The notes under the pieces are model-generated. The model had not been told where the DNA came from and made no database searches. It worked only from the letters and a program-made list of their open reading frames with translations. From Mycobacteroides abscessus ATCC 19977 (GTDB lineage Bacteria > Actinomycetota > Actinomycetes > Mycobacteriales > Mycobacteriaceae), in contig NC_010397.1 in assembly GCF_000069185.1 (NCBI RefSeq), positions 4,030,001 through 4,094,000 of the forward strand: 64,000 nucleotides of DNA, read 5' to 3'. Below are positions 37,484-45,976 of this stretch, piece after piece. The stretch's first letter is position 1. Each line of letters starts with the position of its first letter. The position numbers and the translations under genes are program-made.

Positions 37484-38404
37484 CTACCCCACGCTCTCGA
37501 CGAGCGCCGGAACATAATGCTCCTGCTGTTTGACCAGTGCACGCGCACCGAGTCGCTCGAATCTGTCCACGCCGAACGGCGCCATCAGTCGTCTGTTCAC
37601 CGCAGGCAATGCCCGGGAGACGAAGTATCCGAACCACGATTCAAGCTTCACCGGAACCACCACCAGGTCCAGGCGGATGGCGCGCGTGACGGCCCTGGCC
37701 ACCAGCTCGGGACTCATCGGTGTCCAGGGCAGCTTCTCGGTGAATTCACGAATCCGTTGGATGCGCCGTTGACTCGCGTCGGCGATTTCCGGATCGACTC
37801 CCACCATGGTGCCGTGTACGCCGATGTTGGTGTTGATAAACCCGGGGCAAATGGCACTGACCCCAACACCTTTGGGCCCCAGCTCGAGCCTCAAACATTC
37901 GGTGAGCATCTTCACCCCGGCCTTCGACACCGAATACGGCGCCATCACCGCCGTCGGCGTAAACGCGGCAGCCGAAGCGATATTGACGATATGCCCACTA
38001 CCGCGTTCGACCATCTGCTCACCGAACACCCGGCACCCATGCACCACCCCCATGAGGTTCACCGAGAGCAAGCGATCCCAGTCGGCCGGCGTGAGTTTCA
38101 GGAATGGTCCACCCAGCGCGATTCCGGCATTGTTCACCAGCACATCCGGGACGCCGTACTCGATGGAGACGTAGCGGGCGACGTCCGCCCAATGCGCAGG
38201 GTCGGTGACATCGAGTTGTACCGCGGACGCATTGCGTCCCATGGCCAGAATCAGGTCCACCGTTTCATTGGCGGTATCCAGATCGAGGTCGGTAACTACC
38301 ACGTGGGCACCGCGTTTGGCGAACCTTATGGCCGTGGCCCTACCGATACCGCTGCCGGCACCGGTCACCACCACCAGGCGAGGCTCCGACGGATTGACTC
38401 TCAC
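37484..38404 (-). CDS. Short-chain dehydrogenase/reductase (SDR tandem copy 2)
   Basis: A 306-residue classical SDR, paralog of the gene downstream (six bases apart). TGAGSGIG, NNAG and APYSVSKAGV are in the same places. The start GTG 38404 overlaps the stop codon of the FMO gene (GTGA), so it is translationally coupled to the monooxygenase. The C-terminal extension differs from copy 1. The FMO-SDR pairing suggests that the SDR makes the ketone that the FMO oxidises. Confidence 0.9.
   Translation of the reverse strand: MRVNPSEPRLVVVTGAGSGIGRATAIRFAKRGAHVVVTDLDLDTANETVDLILAMGRNASAVQLDVTDPAHWADVARYVSIEYGVPDVLVNNAGIALGGPFLKLTPADWDRLLSVNLMGVVHGCRVFGEQMVERGSGHIVNIASAAAFTPTAVMAPYSVSKAGVKMLTECLRLELGPKGVGVSAICPGFINTNIGVHGTMVGVDPEIADASQRRIQRIREFTEKLPWTPMSPELVARAVTRAIRLDLVVVPVKLESWFGYFVSRALPAVNRRLMAPFGVDRFERLGARALVKQQEHYVPALVESVG
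37821..38146. repeat. Gene-conversion tract, copy 2
   Basis: Partner of 36891-37216 at a constant offset of 930 bases. The constant offset over both identical tracts shows that the paralogs align without gaps there. Confidence 0.92.
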
Positions 38405-39972
38405 ACACTCTCCCCGGCGGTCGATGCCACGGTCTCTGGCACCACCGAGGCGGTCGAGTAGCGATACACATCAAGGTTGTAGTGGCGGTTCTGCCAATAC
38501 ATTTCACCGTGCGTCGTCGGCCGGAACGGTGAATCACCGTTCTGGTCCAGGTAGTACGTGTTGGAGCCGGCGCACACGTCGGTGAACAGGAAATTCTTCT
38601 CCTGCCGCTTCAAACACTTTCTAAAGTACTCATCGTGGGCTTCCTGGCGTATCTCACACACAGTGGCCCCACGCCGCTTGGTCTCGGCTATGGCACGGGC
38701 GAGGTGCGCCGAAGTAGCCTCAATCATCCAGAGATAGGACCCCAATACAAATCCGTATGGGCCGGTGATGGAGAACATGTTGGGATATCCGGGTACCGAA
38801 ACTCCTTGGTAGGACTGGAAACGGTGCCTGTCCCAGAATTCGCCCAGGTCTTGTCCACCACGGCCGTGCACAGGGAACGGCGGTACCGAACCCTTGTCCC
38901 ACAGTCTGAACCCCGTCGCGCAGATGAGCACATCGACCACGTGCTCGACACCATCAACCGTGCGCACTCCGTCGGGCGTGACGCATTCGATCGACTCGGT
39001 GATCAAACTGACGTCATCGCGGTTGAAGGTCTTGAGGTACTCATTCGACATCGACGGCCGCTTACAGCCCAGCCCGTACCGAGGAATCAGCTTCTCGCGA
39101 ATCACCGGGTCGTCGACTTGGCTCCGCATCCAGCGGCGCATCGGTGCCTCACCCGCGCGCCTGACCGCGTTGATCAGCCAGGCCGGTCCGGCCACCTGAC
39201 CGCTCATCGCCATCTCGATGCCGACGGTCGCAATCGCCCGGATAGCAGAGCGAATCCTGCTGTTCCCCAGGATTATCCGACCCAGCGGGCCAATTTCCAG
39301 GTCGAACTTCGGACCGACCCAGATCGGCGTACGCTGGAAGACGGTGAGATGACTTGTCTCGTCGACGATGGCTGGAACCAGCTGCAGCGAGGTCGCCCCC
39401 GTTCCGATCACGGCAACGCGTTTACCCGCGAGCGCCACATCGTGATCCCACAGCGCGGTATGCATGAGCGTCCCACCGAAGTCGTGCACACCCGGGATGT
39501 CGGGCATCTTCGGGCGCTCCAGTCCGCCGACCGCCATCACGCAATATCTGGCGGTGATCTCCTTGCCGCCATCAGTCGCCAATCGCCACAAGCTGTTTCG
39601 CTCATCGAACTCCGCACGAGTGATGCTCGTACCCAACCGCAATTTGTCACGCAGGCCGTACTTGTGCACCATCGATTCGGCATATTGTTGCAACTCGATC
39701 CCCGGCGCGAACAGACGCGACCAATCGCCGCGCTGCTCGTAGGAGAAGCTGTACACCACCGAAGGGATATCTACCGCCACTCCAGGATAGGTGTTCGCAT
39801 GCCAAGTGCCACCCACCTGATCCCATTTGTCGAGAATGATGAAGTCGTGGATCCCTTTGCGCTGCAGAGAGATACCAGTTCCAATGCCGCCGAATCCAGC
39901 CCCGATCACCGCCACCTCGTGATCAGGTTGTTCCAGCTCAGCCGTCGTTGCATGCCGTGCGGCAGGGCTCAC
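38401..39972 (-). CDS. Flavin monooxygenase, Baeyer-Villiger type (copy 2)
   Basis: A 523-residue FAD/NADPH monooxygenase. It has AVIGAGFGG, GGTWHANTYPGVAVD and VIGTGATSLQ, and it is the only one of the four FMOs here with the intact Baeyer-Villiger fingerprint (FGGTLMHTALWD, His171). GTG 39972 is preferred, because GGAG lies upstream; the longer TTG-started reading adds 28 residues of unlikely N-terminus. It is second in the seven-gene operon, between the frameshifted PF10118 gene and SDR copy 2. It is the best candidate here for a true ketone-to-ester monooxygenase. Confidence 0.9.
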   Translation of the reverse strand: MSPAARHATTAELEQPDHEVAVIGAGFGGIGTGISLQRKGIHDFIILDKWDQVGGTWHANTYPGVAVDIPSVVYSFSYEQRGDWSRLFAPGIELQQYAESMVHKYGLRDKLRLGTSITRAEFDERNSLWRLATDGGKEITARYCVMAVGGLERPKMPDIPGVHDFGGTLMHTALWDHDVALAGKRVAVIGTGATSLQLVPAIVDETSHLTVFQRTPIWVGPKFDLEIGPLGRIILGNSRIRSAIRAIATVGIEMAMSGQVAGPAWLINAVRRAGEAPMRRWMRSQVDDPVIREKLIPRYGLGCKRPSMSNEYLKTFNRDDVSLITESIECVTPDGVRTVDGVEHVVDVLICATGFRLWDKGSVPPFPVHGRGGQDLGEFWDRHRFQSYQGVSVPGYPNMFSITGPYGFVLGSYLWMIEATSAHLARAIAETKRRGATVCEIRQEAHDEYFRKCLKRQEKNFLFTDVCAGSNTYYLDQNGDSPFRPTTHGEMYWQNRHYNLDVYRYSTASVVPETVASTAGESV

Positions 39973-40001
39973 GGTTCGCGTCTCCTTTGACGTTTCGCGG
40001 T

Positions 40002-40855
40002 CTATTTGAGGTGGTCTACGAGAATTCCCTTGCTGCCGAACAGTTCCTGCTGCCAACGTTCCAGCAGCTCATCGGTGTTGATGTCGTCGGGATGGAAACC
40101 GGGCCGCAGGTACTTGCGGACATCACCCACGATTCCCTTGAACAGGGGGCCACCGAAGAGTCCCCTCGCTTCTCGCAACAGCCGCAGCGGCTGGCGGCGT
40201 GCGACGGGATCAGCAAGCAGCGAGCCGGCGAGGATGCCCAAGGTCAGCGGCGGCACGATGGTCATCGCCGCAAGCATCAAGCCTATCCGCATCGTCTCGG
40301 TGCCCCCAACGGCACGGTAGACGTCAAAGGCCACCGACTTGTGTTCCAGCTCCTCCAGGGCGTGCCAGTTGAGCAGATGCCATACCTCGGGATCCCCGGG
40401 AATGGCCTGCACTTCGTCACTACCGAGCGTCCGCTCGGCGAGGATCGCCGTCATGTGTTCGGCCATCGCGGTGAAGGCCAGGTGAGCCCGCGGGGGCAGC
40501 ATGTTCTCAAACCGGATCAACCGGTCGACTTGCTTCTTCGAATCCAACCACGCGATGGGGTAACCCATCTCGATCAGCTTCTCGTTGACCCGCCGGTGCT
40601 CTTGTCCGTGCACCGACTCTTGTCCGATGAAGCCTGCGACACGCTTCTTGAGCACTGGATCGGTGATCTGGTCGGAGAACTTGCGCACCGAACGAATGAA
40701 GCCCTCTTCACCGGGCGGGAAACCCCGGACAGTCCGGCCACGAAATGGCTGTAGACGATGTCGTTTTCCACGAAGTACTTATGGGCGTTGCCGTCGTCGC
40801 CAAAGCGGAATCGGATCCGCCGGGTCTTCGGATACGCCGCAGCCGGGCTCGCCAT
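40002..40855 (-). pseudogene. PF10118 metal-dependent hydrolase-like, frameshifted
   Basis: A paralog of the gene at 35635. The first part reads from ATG 40855 (MASPAAAYPKTRRIRFRF; SD GGGAG upstream) to about base 40727, then the homologous frame shifts: the family residues PPGEEGFIRSVRKF continue in another frame. The total of 854 bases is one short of a whole number of codons, so one base is missing near 40718-40728, next to runs of A and C. The downstream frame keeps GQESVH, AEHMTA and WHALEELEH. It could be a real inactivation, a sequencing error or translation from an internal GTG (40688) of a shortened protein of 228 residues. Confidence 0.75.
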
Positions 40856-40884
40856 TTCATCACTCCCTTGTGACGGAAAGTTAC

Positions 40885-40901
40885 TAGTACTTGAAGTACT
40901 A
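40885..40901. promoter_or_regulatory. Palindromic operator TAGTACTT-G-AAGTACTA
   Basis: Perfect 8-bp arms around a single G, 29 bases upstream of the first gene of the seven-gene operon. Size and symmetry fit a TetR-type operator. The TetR gene immediately upstream (41039-41734) is the obvious candidate regulator. Confidence 0.7.
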
Positions 40902-41038
40902 CCTGGAGTACACCATAAGACCGGGGCAACGCGGGACGCAATACACAGCTTTAGGTCAAATCAGCCCAAGAAAGCACCCGGCCGGCGAGCAGCCAGTCGG
41001 TGTCACAAGAAGAAGACGCACACCCAAGAGGTGGGAGA

Positions 41039-41734
41039 TCAGTCGGTGGGTAGCAGGATCGGATCGTCCGGGTTCAGCTCGACACCGCGGGCTTTGGCAG
41101 ATGCCGCCAAGCCGCCCCACACGTAGACCACCAGCTCGTCAACGAGGGTCTCCTTACTGATCACCGGCTCATCGAACCAGCGCAGCACCGCGATACCGGT
41201 GGAGGCCAGCATCGCGTCGATCACGTACTCAATATGGTCCGCATTACCACCGCGAGAACTGAAGACCGATCCCACCAACTGTGCAATGGCATCCGACAAC
41301 GGACGCCCGCTCTCGATGAGCGATGTCGCGTTCGCATACTGCACGCCCAGCAGAAAGCGCACCAGGTTGGGACGCTCATCGACAAGGTCGACGTATCCGG
41401 CCATACCTGTACGGAAGAGCTCCAGCAAGGAAACGGACAGGTCGATGTTCGACACCACCCGCTCAACGACCAGCTCCTGCACGCGCATCGCCACCGCGGC
41501 GAAGAGGGCTTCCTTGTCGGTGAAGAAGCGATACAGCTTGGGCCGCGAGATACCCGCGGACTTGAGCACATCGTCGATAGACAGATCGGGACCGAGTTCA
41601 TCGATCGCATTCAGTGTGGCTTCGACCAGTTCCGCGCGGACCTTCGCGCGATGCTCACGCCACCGGTCGACGCGGGCGTCACCGGTCAGCTCAGGAAGGC
41701 CGCGCTCCGGGTACACCTGCGTTGACACGCCCAC
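41039..41734 (-). CDS. TetR-family transcriptional regulator
   Basis: About 231 residues. The N-terminal helix-turn-helix reads LSIDDVLKSAGISRPKLYRFFTDKEALF; the C-terminal ligand domain is helical. The start is uncertain: GTG 41734 or 41728 fit, and no Shine-Dalgarno is clear; the longer upstream reading is not coding-like. Same strand as the downstream operon, 183 bases from its first gene, with a palindrome between, so it probably represses that operon in response to a lipid-like ligand. 293 bases separate it from the divergent TetR of the mce operon. Confidence 0.82.
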   Translation of the reverse strand: MGVSTQVYPERGLPELTGDARVDRWREHRAKVRAELVEATLNAIDELGPDLSIDDVLKSAGISRPKLYRFFTDKEALFAAVAMRVQELVVERVVSNIDLSVSLLELFRTGMAGYVDLVDERPNLVRFLLGVQYANATSLIESGRPLSDAIAQLVGSVFSSRGGNADHIEYVIDAMLASTGIAVLRWFDEPVISKETLVDELVVYVWGGLAASAKARGVELNPDDPILLPTD

Positions 41735-42027
41735 ATCGTAGACCGACCATCGGCCTCCCCGACGCGCATATCGCCAGGTACAGGTCTCGGGAATCTCAAG
41801 GCACTGCGAGTACGGGCAAACCGTACCGTACTTCCAGCAAACAAACCACGCCAGCGGGCATGAGGTTGTCCCCCTAGAGACAGGTATGCGCCACACCTAT
41901 CCGACCTCACAGTATTTACTCGACCTACCGTTCAGCTAATGAGCCAGCTTGTGACGGCGCCCGAACGGTGTCGTGACAACTTCGTGTATTTTCCAACATA
42001 TTTGCCAGCAGTGGTTAATGTGATCGC
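41735..42027. other. Divergent intergenic region between two TetR genes
   Basis: The 293 bases between two divergently transcribed TetR genes. I see no RNA gene, no long inverted repeat and no ribosome binding site that fixes either start, so both transcripts may be leaderless. The downstream third is AT-richer (TATTTTCCAACATATTTGCC) and may contain the promoter of the plus-strand TetR gene. Confidence 0.5.
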
Positions 42028-42687
42028 GTGGCCAGTACCAGCAGTGGCCGGCGAGGGCCGGGGCGTCCGCCCAACCCGGCGCGTGCACGCGAACGTCAGC
42101 GAGCGCTGACGGAGGCGGCCGCGCTGGAGTTCGCCGAGAAGGGCTACCACAAGGCCAGCATCACCGACATCACACAGCGCGCCGGAGTGGGCCGTGGGAC
42201 GTTCTACCTGTACTTCGACACCAAACGCGACGTCCTGGACGCGGTGATCGACAGCTACTTCCAGCGAACGGTCGCCGCCGTGAATGACACCAGCGACCTG
42301 CTCGGGAACGCCAGCGATTTCGAGCTGCACCTGCGCACGGTATTCACCCGCCTTTTCGACATGTTGGACAACAGTCCGGAAATCATGCAGGTCATCCTGC
42401 GTGAAGGCCTGCTCGACACCGCGATGACCAAACGGATGTTCGGCATCCTCGACCTCATCGAGGCCATCAACGTCACCATCATCGAACAGGCCGTCATGGA
42501 CGGCGCCATCACCGCGGCGGTGGACATCCCGTTCCTGGCCCATGCGATCACGGGGTTGTCCATGGCGGCCACCCTCAAAGCCATCAGGGGCGAACTAGAA
42601 GGGGACGCACGCGAGGCCTACATCGGCTCGTTCATCCAGTTGGTGCGGACCGCGACGACCGGTTCCACACCTGTCGCAAATTCTTGA
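42028..42687 (+). CDS. TetR-family regulator upstream of the mce operon
   Basis: A 219-residue TetR protein. A basic Gly/Pro/Arg N-terminus (GRRGPGRPPNPARARE) leads into the helix-turn-helix ITDITQRAGVGRGTFYLYFDTKRDVLDAV (about residues 44-72). GTG 42028 is the likely start, possibly leaderless. It is directly upstream of yrbEA on the same strand but separated by 335 bases with a promoter and an inverted repeat, so it probably regulates the mce operon in the way Mce3R regulates mce3. The ligand is unknown. Confidence 0.87.
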   Translation: MASTSSGRRGPGRPPNPARARERQRALTEAAALEFAEKGYHKASITDITQRAGVGRGTFYLYFDTKRDVLDAVIDSYFQRTVAAVNDTSDLLGNASDFELHLRTVFTRLFDMLDNSPEIMQVILREGLLDTAMTKRMFGILDLIEAINVTIIEQAVMDGAITAAVDIPFLAHAITGLSMAATLKAIRGELEGDAREAYIGSFIQLVRTATTGSTPVANS

Positions 42688-42885
42688 CAATTCGCGTCCC
42701 AAGATCATCAACCTCCGCTAGCCTCGGCCCTAGCCAATAATCTGACTACCAAGTCAGTGAATTGCTGGGGCCAGGGTCGGGGGACCTCCGGCGGCCTCGC
42801 GACGACGGCGCCCCGACCGGGCGACATGACGCATCCGCGTGCGCATGGCACACAGCTGCTAACGCCAAGCGTGGCAACACCACGC

Positions 42886-42914
42886 TTGACACAGACCATG
42901 AGCTACACCATACT
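42886..42914 (+). promoter_or_regulatory. Candidate sigma-A-type promoter of the mce operon
   Basis: TTGACA (42886-42891), a 17-base spacer and CATACT (42909-42914). Transcription would start near 42921, about 100 bases before the yrbEA start. Confidence 0.65.
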
Positions 42915-42942
42915 AAGCCACCATATGTGATGCAGGGTACTA

Positions 42943-42957
42943 GTAACCCAGTGTTAC
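42943..42957. promoter_or_regulatory. Inverted repeat GTAAC-N5-GTTAC, candidate operator
   Basis: Five-base arms around CCAGT, just downstream of the predicted -10 region. It lies where a repressor would block transcription. The upstream TetR protein is the candidate; arms are short, so this is tentative. Confidence 0.45.
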
Positions 42958-43022
42958 GCAAATGGAAACACTAGGGCCGTTAGGCCACTTCAGCCGGATA
43001 TTTGAAGCCAGAGGAGCCGCTG

Positions 43023-43997
43023 TTGAGCTCAGCAATGAGTCATGTAGCGGCCGATGCACGTCTGGAGCCCGCCGCCGACGATTGGACCGAAACACCGGAT
43101 GTTGAATCCGGCAGCAAATCTGAGGACGATCACACTAGCGATCCGGCAGCGGGAGCACTCCCCCAGCTACTCGATCGGGCGCCTCGGCTTATCAAACGCC
43201 CGGTCGCATACGCGGTCTCTCAAACCGATTCGATGCTCAAAACCCTCGGACGCTACGTCGATCTGGTGGTGCAGTCCTTCGCGTTTCTCATCAGCGACAT
43301 CGTCCGGCTCCGCCATCCATGGCAGGACACGGTGATCCAGTCCTGGTTCATCCTGACCGTCACCGTTGTCCCGGCCATCCTGGTATCGATCCCATTCGGA
43401 GTGATCGTTGCCGTGCAGGCGGGCAGCATCATCTCGCAGGTGGGCGCATCCTCTATTTCCGGAGCGGCCGGTGGCCTGGGGGTCATTCAGCAGGGCGCCC
43501 CCATCGTCGCCGCGCTCCTTCTCGGTGGTGCAGCGGGTTCGGCGGTCGCCACCGACCTCGGCGCCAGGAGCATCCGCGAAGAGGTGGACGCCATGCGCGT
43601 GATGGGGGTCAACCCGGTTCAGCGGCTCGTGACGCCTCGGCTGGCCGCGATTCTTTTCGTGTCACCGCTGCTGTGCATCTTCATCATCTTCGTCGGGATC
43701 TTCGCGGGATACCTGGTCAACGTGGGCTTTCAGGGCGGCACCCCGGGCAGCTATCTATCCTCGTTCGCTGCCTTCGCCAATGTCAGTGATGTCACCGTCG
43801 CTGTCCTCAAGACCTGGCTTTTCGGTGTGGTGGTCATCTTGGTGGCCTGCCAGCGTGGACTGGAGGCCAAGGGCGGCGCGCGGGGCGTCGCCGATGCGGT
43901 CAACGCCACAGTGGTAATCGGCGTGGTCACCGTCATGGTGCTCAACACCGTGATCACGCAGATTGTCGCCATGTTCATGCCGTCGAAGGTGGGCTGA
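43023..43997 (+). CDS. YrbE/MlaE-type permease subunit (first copy)
   Basis: A 324-residue permease of the Mce ABC-type importer (YrbEA). The N-terminus is about 80 residues of polar sequence, unusually long; then come five or six transmembrane helices and the MlaE signature (GSAVATDLGARSIREEVDAMRVMGVNPVQRLV). The start TTG 43023 has AGAGGAG six bases upstream; TTG 43002 and ATG 43035 are alternatives. It is followed by the second permease after two bases. It needs the shared ATPase MceG/Mkl, which is not in this window. Confidence 0.9.
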   Translation: MSSAMSHVAADARLEPAADDWTETPDVESGSKSEDDHTSDPAAGALPQLLDRAPRLIKRPVAYAVSQTDSMLKTLGRYVDLVVQSFAFLISDIVRLRHPWQDTVIQSWFILTVTVVPAILVSIPFGVIVAVQAGSIISQVGASSISGAAGGLGVIQQGAPIVAALLLGGAAGSAVATDLGARSIREEVDAMRVMGVNPVQRLVTPRLAAILFVSPLLCIFIIFVGIFAGYLVNVGFQGGTPGSYLSSFAAFANVSDVTVAVLKTWLFGVVVILVACQRGLEAKGGARGVADAVNATVVIGVVTVMVLNTVITQIVAMFMPSKVG

Positions 43998-43999
43998 CA

Positions 44000-44878
44000 A
44001 TGGCCACCTCCCGACCATCCCGGTACTTCCCGGATGAGCTGCCCGCCGCAGTGCGTTCCGTGTGGAACTTCACCAAGGGCGCGGGCGGTTCGGCCGAATA
44101 TCTCGGGCACCAAATCACTTTCGTCGGCCTGGTGCTGGCCGCGATACCCCAGACCCTCAAGCGCTACCGACGTCAGACCGGGATTCTGCTTGTCGACATG
44201 ACGTGGGGCAACGGCTCGATCATCGTGGGCGGCGGAGTCATCGGCGTATTGGTCTTCATGGGCATCGCGGTCGGCGCTTCTGTTGGCATCGTGGGCTTCT
44301 CGACCCTCGACATGGTGGGCATGGGCTCACTCACCGGCTTCATCTCGGCCTATGTGAATACCCGGGAGATGGCACCGATGATCGCCGCGATCGGATTCGC
44401 CGCCCAGGCCGGATGCCGGATGACCGCGGAGATCGGCGCCATGCGCATCTCCGAGGAAATCGACGCGCTCGAGGCCCAGGGCATCCGCTCCATCCCGTTC
44501 GTCGTCACCACCCGCGTGATCGCCGGAATCATCATCATCGTTCCGCTGTACGTACTGACTCTGCTGCTGGCCTACGGCTCCTGCGCCTTCATGGTGTTCT
44601 TCGTCCATAACCAGTCGCAGGGCGTGTACAAACACTACTTCGACTCATTCGTCCATCCGGTGGACGTGCTCTATTCGGTGATCAAAGCCGTCGTATTCGT
44701 TGTCATCATCATCGCCATCCAGTGCTACCAGGGCTATTACGCGGGTGGCGGCCCCGAGGGCGTGGGTATGGCTTCCGGCCGCGCGATCAGGGCCTCGCTG
44801 GTGGCGGTCGTGCTCTTCGACATGCTCCTCACGTTGCTCTTCTGGGGCAACAATCCTGGAATTCAGATATCGGGGTAA
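44000..44878 (+). CDS. YrbE/MlaE-type permease subunit (second copy)
   Basis: A 292-residue YrbEB permease. It has the MlaE signature AGCRMTAEIGAMRISEEIDALEAQGI and about six transmembrane helices. Pairs with the preceding permease in the inner membrane. Start ATG 44000, two bases after the upstream stop codon, so the two subunits are coupled. mceA follows after three bases. Confidence 0.92.
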   Translation: MATSRPSRYFPDELPAAVRSVWNFTKGAGGSAEYLGHQITFVGLVLAAIPQTLKRYRRQTGILLVDMTWGNGSIIVGGGVIGVLVFMGIAVGASVGIVGFSTLDMVGMGSLTGFISAYVNTREMAPMIAAIGFAAQAGCRMTAEIGAMRISEEIDALEAQGIRSIPFVVTTRVIAGIIIIVPLYVLTLLLAYGSCAFMVFFVHNQSQGVYKHYFDSFVHPVDVLYSVIKAVVFVVIIIAIQCYQGYYAGGGPEGVGMASGRAIRASLVAVVLFDMLLTLLFWGNNPGIQISG

Positions 44879-44881
44879 CAG

Positions 44882-45976
44882 GTGGCCATCTACAAAGATC
44901 CCAGTGGGCGCTCCGCGGGCCCGACCGCCCTCAAGGTACGGGGGCTTGTGCTGGCGCTCGCGGTCGCGGCCGGCGGCTACTCGCTCTATCAGTCGGGTAT
45001 CGGCAGCTACGGCGAGCCGTTCGAGCTCACCCTGATCACCAACACCATCGGTGAGGGCATGGGCCCGGGCGGCGAGGTCAAGTACCGGGGCTACAACATC
45101 GGGCACGTCAAGTCCCTGCAGACCACGGGTTACAACAAACAGCGGATGACGGTGATCCTCGACGGCCGACAGGCCAAGGCGCTCACCTCCGACACCAAGG
45201 CACAGTTCACCTCGTCGAACATCTTCGGCACCGCCGCAGTCGAACTGGTCAGCAGTGGCGTCGGCGAGCAGCTGAAATCTGGTGGCGTACTTGAGATCAG
45301 CAGCGACGTCCAGGCCGCGTCCATCACCGGATTCCTGCGGATGGGTCAGCGGCTGGGCGCCATCCTGGACACTCCTCAATTCAACGCGATCATCGCGACG
45401 TTCGAGCGGCATGCTGATCTGACCGGTCCCGTCGTGAAGTCCTTCTGGGACTTGTTCGCGATGATCGCCGACACGCAGAAGGTGCCGTTCTCAAAGACGC
45501 TGGATGTGATGGCTTCGTTGATCGAGGGCGCCAACGACTTCGTCCCCGTCATCGGATCCACCAACAAACTGCTGGACAGCCTCGACTTCATGGTGGGTCC
45601 GGGCAACACGGAAAGAGCTGCCGCCGCGCTGGGTTCGCTATCGGATCTACTGAAATCGGCCGGAGACGGGCTGCGTGCCAACAACGACTGGCTGGTTCCA
45701 TTGATCCGGTCGATCATGGATCTCGCCGTTCCTTTCACCTACTTCTTGGGCAGCCTCGCGCCCGCGTACGACCGGCTCAACGGTTTGCTCGACCGCACCA
45801 CCGCCGCCTTCCCCGTCGACAACGGCAAGGTACGCCTCAACGTCCAGCTGATCATGGACACCGCTCCGGGGCTCGGTGCGGCACTGCCAGTACCGCTCGA
45901 CGGTCAAGCCGCTCCCGTGGCGGCGACCGCACCCACCGGCCCCGCCCCCGGACCGACCGCTGGAGCGCCACGATGA
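44882..45976 (+). CDS. Mce-family protein A
   Basis: A 364-residue MceA-type substrate-binding subunit. It has an N-terminal membrane anchor (KVRGLVLALAVAAGGYSL), the MlaD/Mce domain with GEVKYRGYNIGHV (about residues 63-75) and a long helical region to about 310. The C-terminus is Pro/Ala-rich. GTG start. It is followed by mceB with overlapping start and stop (ATGA). The six Mce proteins probably form a hexameric tunnel for lipid transport across the periplasm. Confidence 0.92.
   Translation: MAIYKDPSGRSAGPTALKVRGLVLALAVAAGGYSLYQSGIGSYGEPFELTLITNTIGEGMGPGGEVKYRGYNIGHVKSLQTTGYNKQRMTVILDGRQAKALTSDTKAQFTSSNIFGTAAVELVSSGVGEQLKSGGVLEISSDVQAASITGFLRMGQRLGAILDTPQFNAIIATFERHADLTGPVVKSFWDLFAMIADTQKVPFSKTLDVMASLIEGANDFVPVIGSTNKLLDSLDFMVGPGNTERAAAALGSLSDLLKSAGDGLRANNDWLVPLIRSIMDLAVPFTYFLGSLAPAYDRLNGLLDRTTAAFPVDNGKVRLNVQLIMDTAPGLGAALPVPLDGQAAPVAATAPTGPAPGPTAGAPR

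Larger units (their letters stand above)
42688..43022 (+). other. Regulatory region upstream of the mce operon
   Basis: A 335-base gap without a supported gene. It holds a 6-bp inverted repeat (CTGACT-ACCA-AGTCAG, 42742-42757), a good promoter (42886-42914) and a second inverted repeat near the transcript start (42943-42957). No KstR-type box was seen. Confidence 0.6.

Noticed and set aside
36290..38461. A 723-codon open frame on the plus strand with an internal duplication
   Set aside because: It is opposite the two SDR genes, and its repeated part simply mirrors the gene-conversion tract. The minus strand has SDR motifs and ribosome binding sites.
38635..39990. A 451-codon plus-strand frame opposite FMO copy 2
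   Set aside because: The minus strand has the FAD and NADPH motifs; this frame has none.
42762..42974. A 70-codon small gene upstream of yrbEA
   Set aside because: No ribosome binding site, and it overlaps the predicted promoter; composition is not coding-like.
42688..43022. KstR or sterol-responsive box before the mce operon
   Set aside because: No TAGAAC-NN-GTTCTA-like palindrome; only short unrelated inverted repeats.
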